Assembly (NCBI RefSeq): GCF_017301635.1
Contig: NZ_CP071091.1
Coordinates: 339,001-403,000, forward strand
From: Myxococcus landrumus
GTDB taxonomy: Bacteria; Myxococcota; Myxococcia; Myxococcales; Myxococcaceae
Length of the DNA: 64,000 nucleotides
Direction of reading: 5' to 3'
A model generated the notes under the pieces. The model did no database searches. It had not been told where the DNA came from and worked only from the letters and a program-made list of their open reading frames with translations. The position numbers and the translations under genes are program-made. Shown piece after piece: positions 19,777 through 28,037 of this stretch (position 1 is the stretch's first letter; every line of letters begins with the position of its first letter).

Positions 19777-19899
19777 TCACGGTGGATGGTGTCGTGGACG
19801 GCCTGCGAGGCATTCCCAACAGGGGCTTCGGCTGGCCCCTGACTCCAGCTCCGAGCCACATCCCAGCGCCAACAGACTGCCCGTCCAGAGCAGCTTCAC
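19777..19899 (-). CDS. Short lipoprotein-like ORF, possibly a gene remnant
   Basis: A 40-aa frame starts at GTG 19899 with GGAGGA four bases upstream. It encodes MKLLWTGSLLALGCGSELE, a good lipoprotein signal with lipobox LALGC, and then stops after a compositionally poor tail. A frameshift near residue 25 would join it to the reading frame that ends at TGA 19715 within repeat copy 1. I therefore suspect a broken small lipoprotein gene rather than a complete one. Confidence 0.35.
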   Translation of the reverse strand: MKLLWTGSLLALGCGSELESGASRSPCWECLAGRPRHHPP

Positions 19900-20009
19900 G
19901 GTCTCCTCCGTGCTGCGGGGAGGGGCCATGCGGAGACGAATGCGAGCCCTCTGGGGGTTGACTGGGGTTGGCCCGCTTCATCCTTGAGGCGGGCTCTCGC
20001 GGCGGAGGA

Positions 20010-20336
20010 CTACTCCGGCGGAACGTGCGCCTGGGACATCTTCGCGGGCACGTAGCACCCGTCGTCGTGGACGTAGCCGACAGAGCCGCACTCTCTGAGC
20101 CACAGCTCCACCTTCATCCAGCACCCACCATTCACAGAGATCGACGGAGAGGTGCACGGGGGCGTGGCTTGGCCTGGGAGCGGCTTCGAGGGGATTGCGA
20201 ACCCGAGGAGTCCGCCCGGCTGTAGTCCCTGGTCGTCGTTCTGCCAATCCTCCATCCACTGGCGGATGGCAGCGACCGCCATCACGAGTCCGGCGATGGA
20301 CAGCAGCGCGACCAGGGCAATCACGACCTTCTTCAA
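20010..20336 (-). CDS. Hypothetical exported/membrane-anchored small protein
   Basis: 108 aa from a TTG start at 20336, which has GGAGG five bases upstream and gives the signal-like N-terminus (M)KKVVIALVALLSIAGLVMAVA. A GTG two codons earlier abuts the RBS and is less likely. The mature part has four cysteines (PPCTSPS, GGCWMKVE, RECGSVG, DGCYVPA), so two disulfides outside the cytoplasm are plausible. No family is recognised. It is one of a run of small secreted proteins. Confidence 0.6.
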   Translation of the reverse strand: MKKVVIALVALLSIAGLVMAVAAIRQWMEDWQNDDQGLQPGGLLGFAIPSKPLPGQATPPCTSPSISVNGGCWMKVELWLRECGSVGYVHDDGCYVPAKMSQAHVPPE

Positions 20337-20556
20337 GGACACCTCCGCACGAGGGGGGCGACCATAGCCCCGCTTTCCGTCGTGCGCCTCTCCGTCTCCG
20401 GGGCACTGGCTGGCGAGGGCGAGGCAGTGGGCGGTTTGGCCTCAGCCGGAAGTGGCGCGAGGTCATCGGTGGGGGCGAATGAATCCAGGTTGCTTGGAAG
20501 GGGCGTTTGTTGGCGCCGTCATTGAGCAGTGGATCGGTTGACGGATGCTGGGGAAA

Positions 20557-20589
20557 GTCTGGGAGGCACGAGCCGAATGCCTCCCAGAC
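20557..20589 (-). terminator. Intrinsic terminator of lipoprotein gene
   Basis: A perfect 12-bp stem, GTCTGGGAGGCA / TGCCTCCCAGAC, with a 9-base loop, lies 25 bases past the stop of the leftward lipoprotein gene. On that strand it is followed by TTTCCCC. Confidence 0.7.
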
Positions 20590-20623
20590 CCTTGGCGGTG
20601 GCTACCGCTTCCGGTCAACTACC
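20562..20623. repeat. 62-bp direct repeat, copy 2 (intact)
   Basis: This is the counterpart of 19662-19723, offset by exactly 900 bp. It covers the last codons (PGS), the stop at 20615-20617 and most of the terminator hairpin of the lipoprotein gene. Confidence 0.6.
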
Positions 20624-21217
20624 GGGGATGGGTTCCGCGGTCGGTGGTGAAGTCGTGCTGGAGTCCGAAAAGGCTTTCTCGAACTCAGGGCTGGCAATCA
20701 GCTTCTTCAGGAAGTCTTGGACCGCCGGCATGAATGCCTGTGCCGTCAGCATGCATGCGTTGTCTCCCATGAAGCTGCTCGAGTAGTTGGCCGTATGGGA
20801 GACCGCGAAGGGCGATTGCTTTCCGGTCGACACAAGCGCGGCAAGCGTCCACGTTCCGCTCGTGGAGCTGAAGTCGATGGACTGGATGCTTGCCGAAAGT
20901 GCCACGCGGGACTTGTCGGAGTAGACCTCGGCCATTTTCAGGTCATCTACAAGGGCGGCCTGGACGTACTGCTCGAACGTCTTCTGATCCGGCGGCGCGA
21001 CTGGGCCGGCCCCTCGACAGGCAATCTCGCGCAGAGGACCGTCCTTTGCCGAAAAACTCGCAACGTTAATCGAGCCAGATGGGTACTTCTGGCGAAGGGT
21101 CCGGAGCGTCTGGACGTTGTCGGACGACACGGCATAGCGCGTGGCTGTGTAGGTCTGGCAAGCCGTCAGGGTGATGCCGATGGCAAGGGCCAGCAACAGT
21201 CGAAAGCATTGGTGCAT
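20615..21217 (-). CDS. Lipoprotein, unknown function
   Basis: 200 aa. The signal is FRLLLALAIGITLTAC, with the lipidation cysteine in LTACQ. The mature domain includes a C-x-G motif (REIACRGAGPV), DDLKMAEVYSDKS, SIQSIDFSSTSGTWTLAALV and HTANYSSSFMGDNACMLTAQAFMPAVQDFLKKLI. The two cysteines could form a disulfide. The pattern is like small Gram-negative lipoproteins of unknown role. ATG 21217 is preceded by GGGGGAG. Codon usage is less GC3-biased than in the flanking genes, hinting at acquisition. Confidence 0.75.
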   Translation of the reverse strand: MHQCFRLLLALAIGITLTACQTYTATRYAVSSDNVQTLRTLRQKYPSGSINVASFSAKDGPLREIACRGAGPVAPPDQKTFEQYVQAALVDDLKMAEVYSDKSRVALSASIQSIDFSSTSGTWTLAALVSTGKQSPFAVSHTANYSSSFMGDNACMLTAQAFMPAVQDFLKKLIASPEFEKAFSDSSTTSPPTAEPIPGS

Positions 21218-21535
21218 GGATACTCCCCCCACGTGTGTGATGGGTTTGAACTTACACTGGGGCAGGGCCTCGTCCAAACGCGCGGTGACGCCATTCGGAG
21301 GTGGTTCATGGAAGACAACAGCGAAGGAGGTGCAAGGGCAATCGCTTTCACCCGAGCCCGTCCATGCTCACCACTGGGGCTCCTCCGGCGACGCGGAGCG
21401 CAGGTCGTTCAGCTGTGCGGGCAAGGTGTGTGCCGCCTTCACACTTCTTCATGTCTGGGCCATACGTGTTCATCCCCGGTTCCGAGCCAATGCGGAGAAT
21501 GGCGCGCAACGAAGGACACAGAAGGAGCGCGAGCC
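21218..21535. other. Divergent intergenic region
   Basis: 318 bp between the leftward lipoprotein gene and the rightward reductase gene; it must carry both promoters. An in-frame ATG at 21308 with GGAGG would extend the reductase by 76 residues, but the extension has no protein-like conservation pattern. I see no other feature. Confidence 0.4.
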
Positions 21536-22258
21536 ATGGCATCAGGAAAGGCAATCCTCGGCGGACTGGTCGGACGGTTCTTGTTCCGGGAGGCCCGAGT
21601 CGGGCGGGTCCGTGAACTGTCTCCCCATTTCCGCTGGATGGAAGTCGGCGGCGAGGACCTGCGTGACGTCGAGTGGTCTCCTGGAGACAAGGTTCAAGTC
21701 TTCCTGCCAGGGGTGGGCATGAGGACCTACACGCCGCTGGTCTGGGACCCGATGCTGGGGTCCACGCAGTTCCTCGTCTATCTGCATGGAAGCAGCCCCG
21801 GCGCCCAGTGGGGCCGCGCCATCAAGCTGGGGGACCGGTGCCAGTTGTTCGGCCCGCGTGACTCCCTCGCGCTCGACGCCCTCGAAGGCCCCGTCGTCCT
21901 CTTCGGCGATGAGACGTCCTTCGCCGTGGCCCACACGCTGAAGAGCGCGAAGGTCCCCTCGACGGACATCTCCCGGGTGTTCGAGGTCTCCTCCGCCCAT
22001 GAGTCACTTTCGGTCCTGTCCTCACTGGACATGGCGGGCGCGTCCATCGTGGAGCGACTCCCGGGCGACGCACACCTCGCCGAGGTCGAGTCGAAGCTGC
22101 GTGCGGCCTTGCAACAGCACGGACGCGCGAACCTGGTGATGACGGGGCGCGCGCAGTCCATCCAGGCCCTGCGAGCTCGCCTCCGCACGAGCCCCATCCC
22201 CTTCGCCACGCAGAAGGTGAAGGCCTACTGGTCCGAAGGCAAGGCCGGGCTCGACTGA
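21536..22258 (+). CDS. Siderophore-interacting protein-like flavoreductase
   Basis: 240 aa. The FAD-binding barrel has the RTYTPL flavin motif, preceded by WMEVGGEDLRDVEWSPGDKVQVFL. The NAD(P)-binding half follows with LFGDETSFAVAHTL and, near the end, VMTGRAQSIQALRARLR. These match the SIP/FAD reductase family, which releases iron from ferric siderophores. AAGGAG lies nine bases before ATG 21536. No siderophore genes are adjacent, so the physiological substrate is unproven. Confidence 0.85.
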   Translation: MASGKAILGGLVGRFLFREARVGRVRELSPHFRWMEVGGEDLRDVEWSPGDKVQVFLPGVGMRTYTPLVWDPMLGSTQFLVYLHGSSPGAQWGRAIKLGDRCQLFGPRDSLALDALEGPVVLFGDETSFAVAHTLKSAKVPSTDISRVFEVSSAHESLSVLSSLDMAGASIVERLPGDAHLAEVESKLRAALQQHGRANLVMTGRAQSIQALRARLRTSPIPFATQKVKAYWSEGKAGLD

Positions 22259-22356
22259 GCCTCCAAGCCATACACCGCGCGGATGACGCCTGCCTCACGG
22301 TTGCCCCGTGAAGAGTCTTGCGCGCGAGTCAGCGCCGTTCTCAAACAGGGGCACCC

Positions 22357-25095
22357 ATGGACGCGCACGCCCCAGGCCCCCGAAAGTCGGACCCTTCCTA
22401 CAACGTGCTGCACCAGCAGCACACGCGGCAGCCGCTGGACGTCATCTTCAAGCCTCGCTCCGTCGCCGTGGTGGGCGCCAGTGAGCGCCCCGGCAGCGTG
22501 GGGCGCACCGTCCTCTGGAACCTCATCAGCAACCCCTTCGGCGGCACCGTCTATCCCATCAATCCCAAGCGGCCCAATGTCCTGGGCATCCGCGCCTGGC
22601 CATCCCTCCGTTCGCTCCCAGAGCCCGTGGACCTCGCCGTCGTCGTCACGCCCGCGGCCGCCGTCCCCGACGTCATCCGTGAGTGCGCCGAACTGGGTGT
22701 CCAGGGCGCCATCATCATCTCCGCTGGCTTCAAGGAGACCGGCGAGGCCGGCGCGTGCCTGGAGCGCGAAATCCTCCAGATTGCCCAAGCCGCGCGGATG
22801 CGCATCATCGGCCCCAACTGTCTGGGTGTGATGCGTCCGCCCACGGGCTTCAACGCGACCTTCGCCGGAGCCATGGCTCGGCCGGGCAACGTGGCCTTCA
22901 TCAGCCAGAGCGGCGCGCTGCTCACGGCCATCCTCGACTGGAGCCTTCGCGAGGCGGTGGGCTTCAGCGCCTTCGTCTCCGTGGGCTCCATGCTCGACGT
23001 GGGGTGGGGCGACCTCATCGACTACCTCGCGGACGACCCGATGACGCGCTCCATCCTCCTCTACATGGAGTCCATCGGCGACGCGCGCGCCTTCCTCTCC
23101 GCCGCACGAGAGGTCGCACTCACCAAGCCCATCATCGTCATCAAGGCCGGACGCACGGCCCAGGCCGCACAGGCAGCCGCCTCACACACGGGCACGCTCA
23201 CGGGAAGCGACGAGGTCCTCACCGCCGCGTTCCGCCGCACCGGCGTCCTGCGCGTCGAGTCCATCTCCGACCTCTTCTACATGGCGGAGACCCTGGCGAG
23301 GCAGCCACGCCCCGCGGGGCGCCGCCTCACCGTCCTCACCAACGCAGGAGGTCCCGGGGTCCTCGCGACGGATGCACTCGTATCGGGCGGAGGTGAGCTC
23401 GCGGTGCTCGGCGACGAGACTCGACGCGCCCTGGACACCTTCCTGCCGCCCCAGTGGAGCCACGGCAATCCCGTGGATGTCCTGGGCGACGCCGACCCGG
23501 ACCGCTACGCGAAGGCATTGGAAGTCGCGGGCCGAGATCCGGGAAGTGACGGGCTCCTGGTCATCCTCACGCCGCAGGACATGACGGAGCCGACGCAGAC
23601 CGCGGACCGGCTCAAGCCCTATGCAAAGCTCCCCGGCAAGCCCGTCCTGGCGAGCTGGATGGGGGGCTCCGAGGTCGCGGCCGGAGAGCGCATCCTCAAT
23701 GACGCGGGCATCCCCACCTTCGGCTATCCCGACACGGCCGCGCGCATCTTCAATTACATGTGGCGCTACTCGTACAACCTGGCGGGCCTGTACGAAACCC
23801 CCACGTTGACGGAGGAGCCCACGGGAGGAAGGGACGCGGCGCGCCGTCTGGTGGACGCGGCCCGTGCCCGAGGACGCACCCTGCTGACCGAGTACGAGTC
23901 CAAGCAGCTCCTCGCCGCCTATGGCATCCCCACCGTGGAGACGAAGCTCGCCACGACGGAGGACGACGCGGTGTCCGAGGCCGGCGCGCTGGGCTACCCC
24001 GTGGTCCTCAAGCTCCACTCGTTCACCGTCACGCACAAGACAGACGTGGGCGGCGTGAGGTTGAACCTCCAGGACGCGGACGCCGTGCGGCACGCCTTCC
24101 GTGGCATCCGCGAGCGATTGGTGGAGCTGGGCCAGGCCGATGCGTTTCAAGGCGTCACCGTCCAGCCCATGGTGCGGCTGAGTGGCCTGGAGCTCATCGT
24201 GGGCAGCAGCCTGGACCCGCAGTTCGGCCCCGTGCTGCTCTTTGGCGCGGGAGGCACGCTGGTCGAGGTGTTCAAGGACCGGGCGCTCGGGCTTCCTCCG
24301 CTCAACACGACACTCGCGCGGAGGATGATGGAGCAGACGCGCATCTTCCAGGCGCTGCACGGCGTGCGAGGCGCGAAGCCCGTGGACCTGCCGGAGCTGG
24401 AGCGGCTGCTCGTGCGCTTCAGCCAGATGGTGGTGGAGCAGCGCTGGGTGAAGGAGGTGGACATCAATCCGCTCCTGGCGTCATCGGAGCGGCTCCTGGC
24501 CCTGGATGCTCGCGTCGTCCTGCATCCCTCCACGGTGACGGAGGCGGAGCTGCCAAAGCTCGCCATCGAGCCGTACCCGGAGCAGTACGTGGCTCCCTTT
24601 CGCCTCAAGAATGGCGAGGAGCTGCTCCTGCGGCCCATCCGTCCCGAGGACGAGCCCCGGATGGAGCGCTTCCACCGCACGCTCTCCGAGCAGACGGTGT
24701 TCATGCGCTACGCGGGGCTGATGCAGTTGAGCACTCGCGTGGCGCACGAGCGACTGGCGCGCATCTGCTTCAACGACTACGCGCGCGAGATGGCGCTGGT
24801 GGCCGAGCGCAAGGGAGGAGAGCTCCTCGGCGTCGGGCGACTGACGCGCCTGCGAGGCACCCAGGACGCGGAGTTCGCCATCCTCATCAGCGATGCCGTG
24901 CAGCACCAGGGGCTGGGCTCGGAGATGCTGCGGCGGCTGGTGGAGGTGGGGCGTGCGTGGGGCGTGCAGCGAATCGTCGCGGACATCCTCGCGGGGAACC
25001 GCGCCATGCAGAACATCAGCAAGCGGCAGGGGTTCTCCATCCTCCCTCACGAGGAGCTGGCCCCGGACATGGTCAAGGCGGTGAAGGTGCTCTGA
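22357..25095 (+). CDS. PatZ-like protein lysine acetyltransferase (NDP-forming acyl-CoA synthetase-GNAT fusion)
   Basis: 912 aa. Residues ~25-490 form a CoA-binding/CoA-ligase module ([46 protein letters not shown]). Residues ~505-720 form an ATP-grasp domain ([43 protein letters not shown]). The last ~160 residues are a GNAT domain ([31 protein letters not shown]). This order is that of Pat/PatZ enzymes, which acetylate central enzymes such as acetyl-CoA synthetase. The His of SHTG is retained. ATG 22357 follows AGGGG. Confidence 0.9.
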   Translation: MDAHAPGPRKSDPSYNVLHQQHTRQPLDVIFKPRSVAVVGASERPGSVGRTVLWNLISNPFGGTVYPINPKRPNVLGIRAWPSLRSLPEPVDLAVVVTPAAAVPDVIRECAELGVQGAIIISAGFKETGEAGACLEREILQIAQAARMRIIGPNCLGVMRPPTGFNATFAGAMARPGNVAFISQSGALLTAILDWSLREAVGFSAFVSVGSMLDVGWGDLIDYLADDPMTRSILLYMESIGDARAFLSAAREVALTKPIIVIKAGRTAQAAQAAASHTGTLTGSDEVLTAAFRRTGVLRVESISDLFYMAETLARQPRPAGRRLTVLTNAGGPGVLATDALVSGGGELAVLGDETRRALDTFLPPQWSHGNPVDVLGDADPDRYAKALEVAGRDPGSDGLLVILTPQDMTEPTQTADRLKPYAKLPGKPVLASWMGGSEVAAGERILNDAGIPTFGYPDTAARIFNYMWRYSYNLAGLYETPTLTEEPTGGRDAARRLVDAARARGRTLLTEYESKQLLAAYGIPTVETKLATTEDDAVSEAGALGYPVVLKLHSFTVTHKTDVGGVRLNLQDADAVRHAFRGIRERLVELGQADAFQGVTVQPMVRLSGLELIVGSSLDPQFGPVLLFGAGGTLVEVFKDRALGLPPLNTTLARRMMEQTRIFQALHGVRGAKPVDLPELERLLVRFSQMVVEQRWVKEVDINPLLASSERLLALDARVVLHPSTVTEAELPKLAIEPYPEQYVAPFRLKNGEELLLRPIRPEDEPRMERFHRTLSEQTVFMRYAGLMQLSTRVAHERLARICFNDYAREMALVAERKGGELLGVGRLTRLRGTQDAEFAILISDAVQHQGLGSEMLRRLVEVGRAWGVQRIVADILAGNRAMQNISKRQGFSILPHEELAPDMVKAVKVL

Positions 25096-25119
25096 CCCAT
25101 GCCCGGGGCCGCGAGGCGG

Positions 25120-27831
25120 CTACCGGGCCTCGAGGTTCAACTCGAGGTCGAACGAGACATCGCTCGAATCGGCGCCCGACTGCTTCACCATCACCGCGAT
25201 GATGTTGTCACCCGGGACGAACGCGGACGCGTCGATGGTGGCCGTGCTGATGATGGGGTCCTTCAGCGAGTTGCTCGCGAAGGTGTCGTGGCCCAGGCCG
25301 TTGTCGGTGAACCGCGAGTAGACGAGCCGGCCGTTCACCCAGACGGCCACGCCGTCATCGTGCAGGACGCGCAGGTTGGCGGAGCGGATGGCCTCGCTCA
25401 GGGAGAGCTTCTTGCGGAAGTAGACCGTGGGCTGACTCGGCGTGGTCTTGTTGAGCACGGTGTGCTCGTCGCCGTCGCCATAGCCCAGCTTGCCGGGGCC
25501 GGAGCGCCAGGCCGTGTCGTCGAAGGCGAGCGAGGTCCACTGTCCGCCCGGGTCGAGGTTGCGGTCGTCGAACTTCCAGTACTCGCCGAAGGTGATGGCG
25601 CGGAAGCGCGGAATGGCGGTGATGGTGAAGGGCGTGTCTGTCCGGTCCTCGATGTCCGGCCGGGCCGGGTCCGAGATGCGCAGGACACCCTGGGTCGTCT
25701 CCGCGTGCGGCACCGTCCACTCGAAGAAGCCGATGTTCGGCGTGCTCGTCTCGACGGTGGCCCAGTTCGCCCCGTTGTCGGGGGAGAACTGCACGCTCAC
25801 GTTGTCGACGCCCGAGCCGTGGGTCATCCACTGGAGCATCTGGACGCTGCCTGGGCGGAGGGTCTCTCCGCCGTTGGGGCTCTCGAAGAAGAGGGCATCG
25901 TGCTGCATCCCGTCCGTGGTCACCTTGAGCTCCAGGTCGAAGGACAGGTCGCTGGAACTGGCGTTGGCTTGCTTCACCATGACGGCCAGGGTGTTCTCGC
26001 CCATCACGAAGCGGGAGGCGGGGATGGTCGTCTGGCTCAGGTTGTTGTCCGCGCAGGCTCCGTCCGCGTAGGCGGCGTGGGCCGGGTTGGAGATGAGCCT
26101 CGAGTAGACCTGGGTGCCATTGAGGAACACCGCCACGCCGTCATCGTGAATCAACTGGAGCGTGGCCTTCTCCACCATGCCGTGGATGGTGAACTTGCGG
26201 CGGAAGTACACGGTGGGCTGGGGGGGCGACGACTTCGTCAGCACGGTGCGCTCGTCGGCCTCGCCGTAACCCAGTTGCGCCGGGCCCTTCTTCCACGCGG
26301 TGTCGTTGAACGTGGGCTGCGTCCACGCCGGACCCGGGTCGATGTTGCGGTCGTCGTACTTCCACTCGGCGCCGAAGGCCACGGCGGTGAAGCCCGTGTC
26401 CGGAGGCGGCTCGTTGGGTGTGGGCGCCGTGCCGTCACCGCCCACGCGGATGATCTTCGCCACCGAGGGGACCTTCTGCCCGTTGAGCAGGAACAGCATG
26501 TAGTGGCCGGGCGGGGCCACGTTGGCGTTGGCGGGCGCGGTGAGGGTGAGGCCGCCGTTGCTCGCCGTGAAGCGCAGTCGCATGAAGCGCTGGTTTTCGT
26601 CGAAGGCGTGGGTGACGGAGCCCAGGCGGATCCACGTCGCCTGGGTGATGCTGGCCGCGTCGGGCGTGGTGACGCGGAAGTTCTCTCCGTACTCGATGGC
26701 GGTCGGCGCGGAGGTGATGGTGGGGCGCGCGCCTCGGAAGAGGTATGGCGGGGAGAAGACCTGCATCGTCTTCACGTTCTTGCTGCCCGCGGAGAGCACC
26801 CGGCCATCCGGCAGGAGCACCGTGGTGGAGTGGTAGCCGCGGTACGCGGAGGCCGGAGCCAGCTCGGTCCACTTCTCCGTGGTGGGGTCCCAGAGCTCCG
26901 TCTCGTAGCGAGGGAACTTGGGGTTGTCGGTGCCCGGGCCGCTATGGCCACCCGTGACGAGCACCGTCCCATCCGGGAGCACCGTGCTGTTGTGCTGGCG
27001 GCGCACGTAGCGCATGGGCGGCACCGTGCGCCACGTGGGCTTGGTGTTGTTGAGGTCCAGCACCTCCACGTTGTTGGTGGGCGGGTTGTCGCCGCCGGTG
27101 AGGAGCACCTTGCCCTCGTCGTACATCACCGCGCTGCCCGCGTTGCGGCTGTGGGCGTAGCTGGTGCGTGGCCCCACCGACCAGGCTCCCTTGCCGACCG
27201 TGTCCAGGTAGCGCGCGGGCTTCCAGTACCCGGCCATGAACGTCTTGCCCTGAGGCGTGACGAACATCCAGGGGTAGTACATGAGCTCCAGGCTGGCGTC
27301 GGTCAGGTTGCGCCACGCGTTCTTCGAGGGCTGCCACACCTGGGGAATCAGGTTCTTCGAGCGGTCCTCCTTGGCGCCGCCAATCACCAGCATGTCGCCG
27401 TTGGGCAGCGTGGTGACGGTGGGGTACCACCGGCCCGCGTTCATGTTGGGGATGCGCGTCCACGTCAGCTTGAAGGGGTCGAAGATGGTGGCGTAGGGCA
27501 GGCCCGAGTCATCCATGATGTGGCCACCGGCCACCAGCAGCCGGCCATCCGCCATGAAGGCGTGGCCCGCGCAGAAGATGTTGAAGCCCGCCTTGGGCAG
27601 CGCGGTGAGTCCGTTGGTCTGCGGGTCCCAGAGCGTGGGGTTGTCGCCGTCCCCGAACTCGGAGAAGAACATCACCTTCCCAGTGGGAAGGAGGTGGGTG
27701 TGCACGGCGGAGTAGGGCCACTTTTGAACCGGGGTCCATTGGCCGACGGAGGCCAGGTCCGGAGTCTGGGCCTGGGCCGCCGAGACTGTGGCCCAGGCGG
27801 CGAGGAAGGCGACACGCCAGGAATGCAACAT
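25120..27831 (-). CDS. Secreted galactose/glyoxal oxidase-like copper radical oxidase with duplicated C-terminal domains
   Basis: 903 aa with a signal peptide (cleavage near AAQAQ). Residues ~25-370 are a kelch propeller and ~370-480 the DUF1929 domain. The copper-radical residues of galactose oxidase are all in place: C87 (FNIFCAG) and Y136 (GRWYPTV) for the Cys-Tyr cofactor, Y333-H334 (RGYHSTT), H408 (GSVTHAF). Two homologous ~180-residue jelly-roll-like domains follow (FGAEWKYDDRNIDPG and FGEYWKFDDRNLDPG), separated by an Ig-like segment (FESPNGGETLRPGS). Stigmatella FbfB, needed for fruiting, is a putative galactose oxidase; the same role here is inference. Confidence 0.88.
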   Translation of the reverse strand: MLHSWRVAFLAAWATVSAAQAQTPDLASVGQWTPVQKWPYSAVHTHLLPTGKVMFFSEFGDGDNPTLWDPQTNGLTALPKAGFNIFCAGHAFMADGRLLVAGGHIMDDSGLPYATIFDPFKLTWTRIPNMNAGRWYPTVTTLPNGDMLVIGGAKEDRSKNLIPQVWQPSKNAWRNLTDASLELMYYPWMFVTPQGKTFMAGYWKPARYLDTVGKGAWSVGPRTSYAHSRNAGSAVMYDEGKVLLTGGDNPPTNNVEVLDLNNTKPTWRTVPPMRYVRRQHNSTVLPDGTVLVTGGHSGPGTDNPKFPRYETELWDPTTEKWTELAPASAYRGYHSTTVLLPDGRVLSAGSKNVKTMQVFSPPYLFRGARPTITSAPTAIEYGENFRVTTPDAASITQATWIRLGSVTHAFDENQRFMRLRFTASNGGLTLTAPANANVAPPGHYMLFLLNGQKVPSVAKIIRVGGDGTAPTPNEPPPDTGFTAVAFGAEWKYDDRNIDPGPAWTQPTFNDTAWKKGPAQLGYGEADERTVLTKSSPPQPTVYFRRKFTIHGMVEKATLQLIHDDGVAVFLNGTQVYSRLISNPAHAAYADGACADNNLSQTTIPASRFVMGENTLAVMVKQANASSSDLSFDLELKVTTDGMQHDALFFESPNGGETLRPGSVQMLQWMTHGSGVDNVSVQFSPDNGANWATVETSTPNIGFFEWTVPHAETTQGVLRISDPARPDIEDRTDTPFTITAIPRFRAITFGEYWKFDDRNLDPGGQWTSLAFDDTAWRSGPGKLGYGDGDEHTVLNKTTPSQPTVYFRKKLSLSEAIRSANLRVLHDDGVAVWVNGRLVYSRFTDNGLGHDTFASNSLKDPIISTATIDASAFVPGDNIIAVMVKQSGADSSDVSFDLELNLEAR

Positions 27832-28037
27832 CACGCTGCCCCTTTGTGGGTCTGGTCGAAAAGCCGGGCAACGGTAGGCACCCCCCGGGTGGGCCACATC
27901 GTTCCCTCGTCCGTGGGCAGTGACGTGGGGTGGACCGACGGAGGCACTGGGGGCGGGGCTTGAACCCCTGGTGAGGGCCCACCCACTGGATTTCCCAGCG
28001 GACGGCAAACAGTCCCTGCTTTAGAGTCGCGCGCGTG

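Larger units (their letters stand above)
19553..20009. other. Sparse region with a short lipoprotein ORF and a decayed repeat
   Basis: This 457-bp stretch holds no gene of normal size. It contains the 40-codon lipoprotein-like frame at 19777-19899 and repeat copy 1 at 19662-19723. The mixture of a signal-peptide start in one frame and a repeat-matching stop in another suggests remains of a small lipoprotein gene. Confidence 0.4.
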
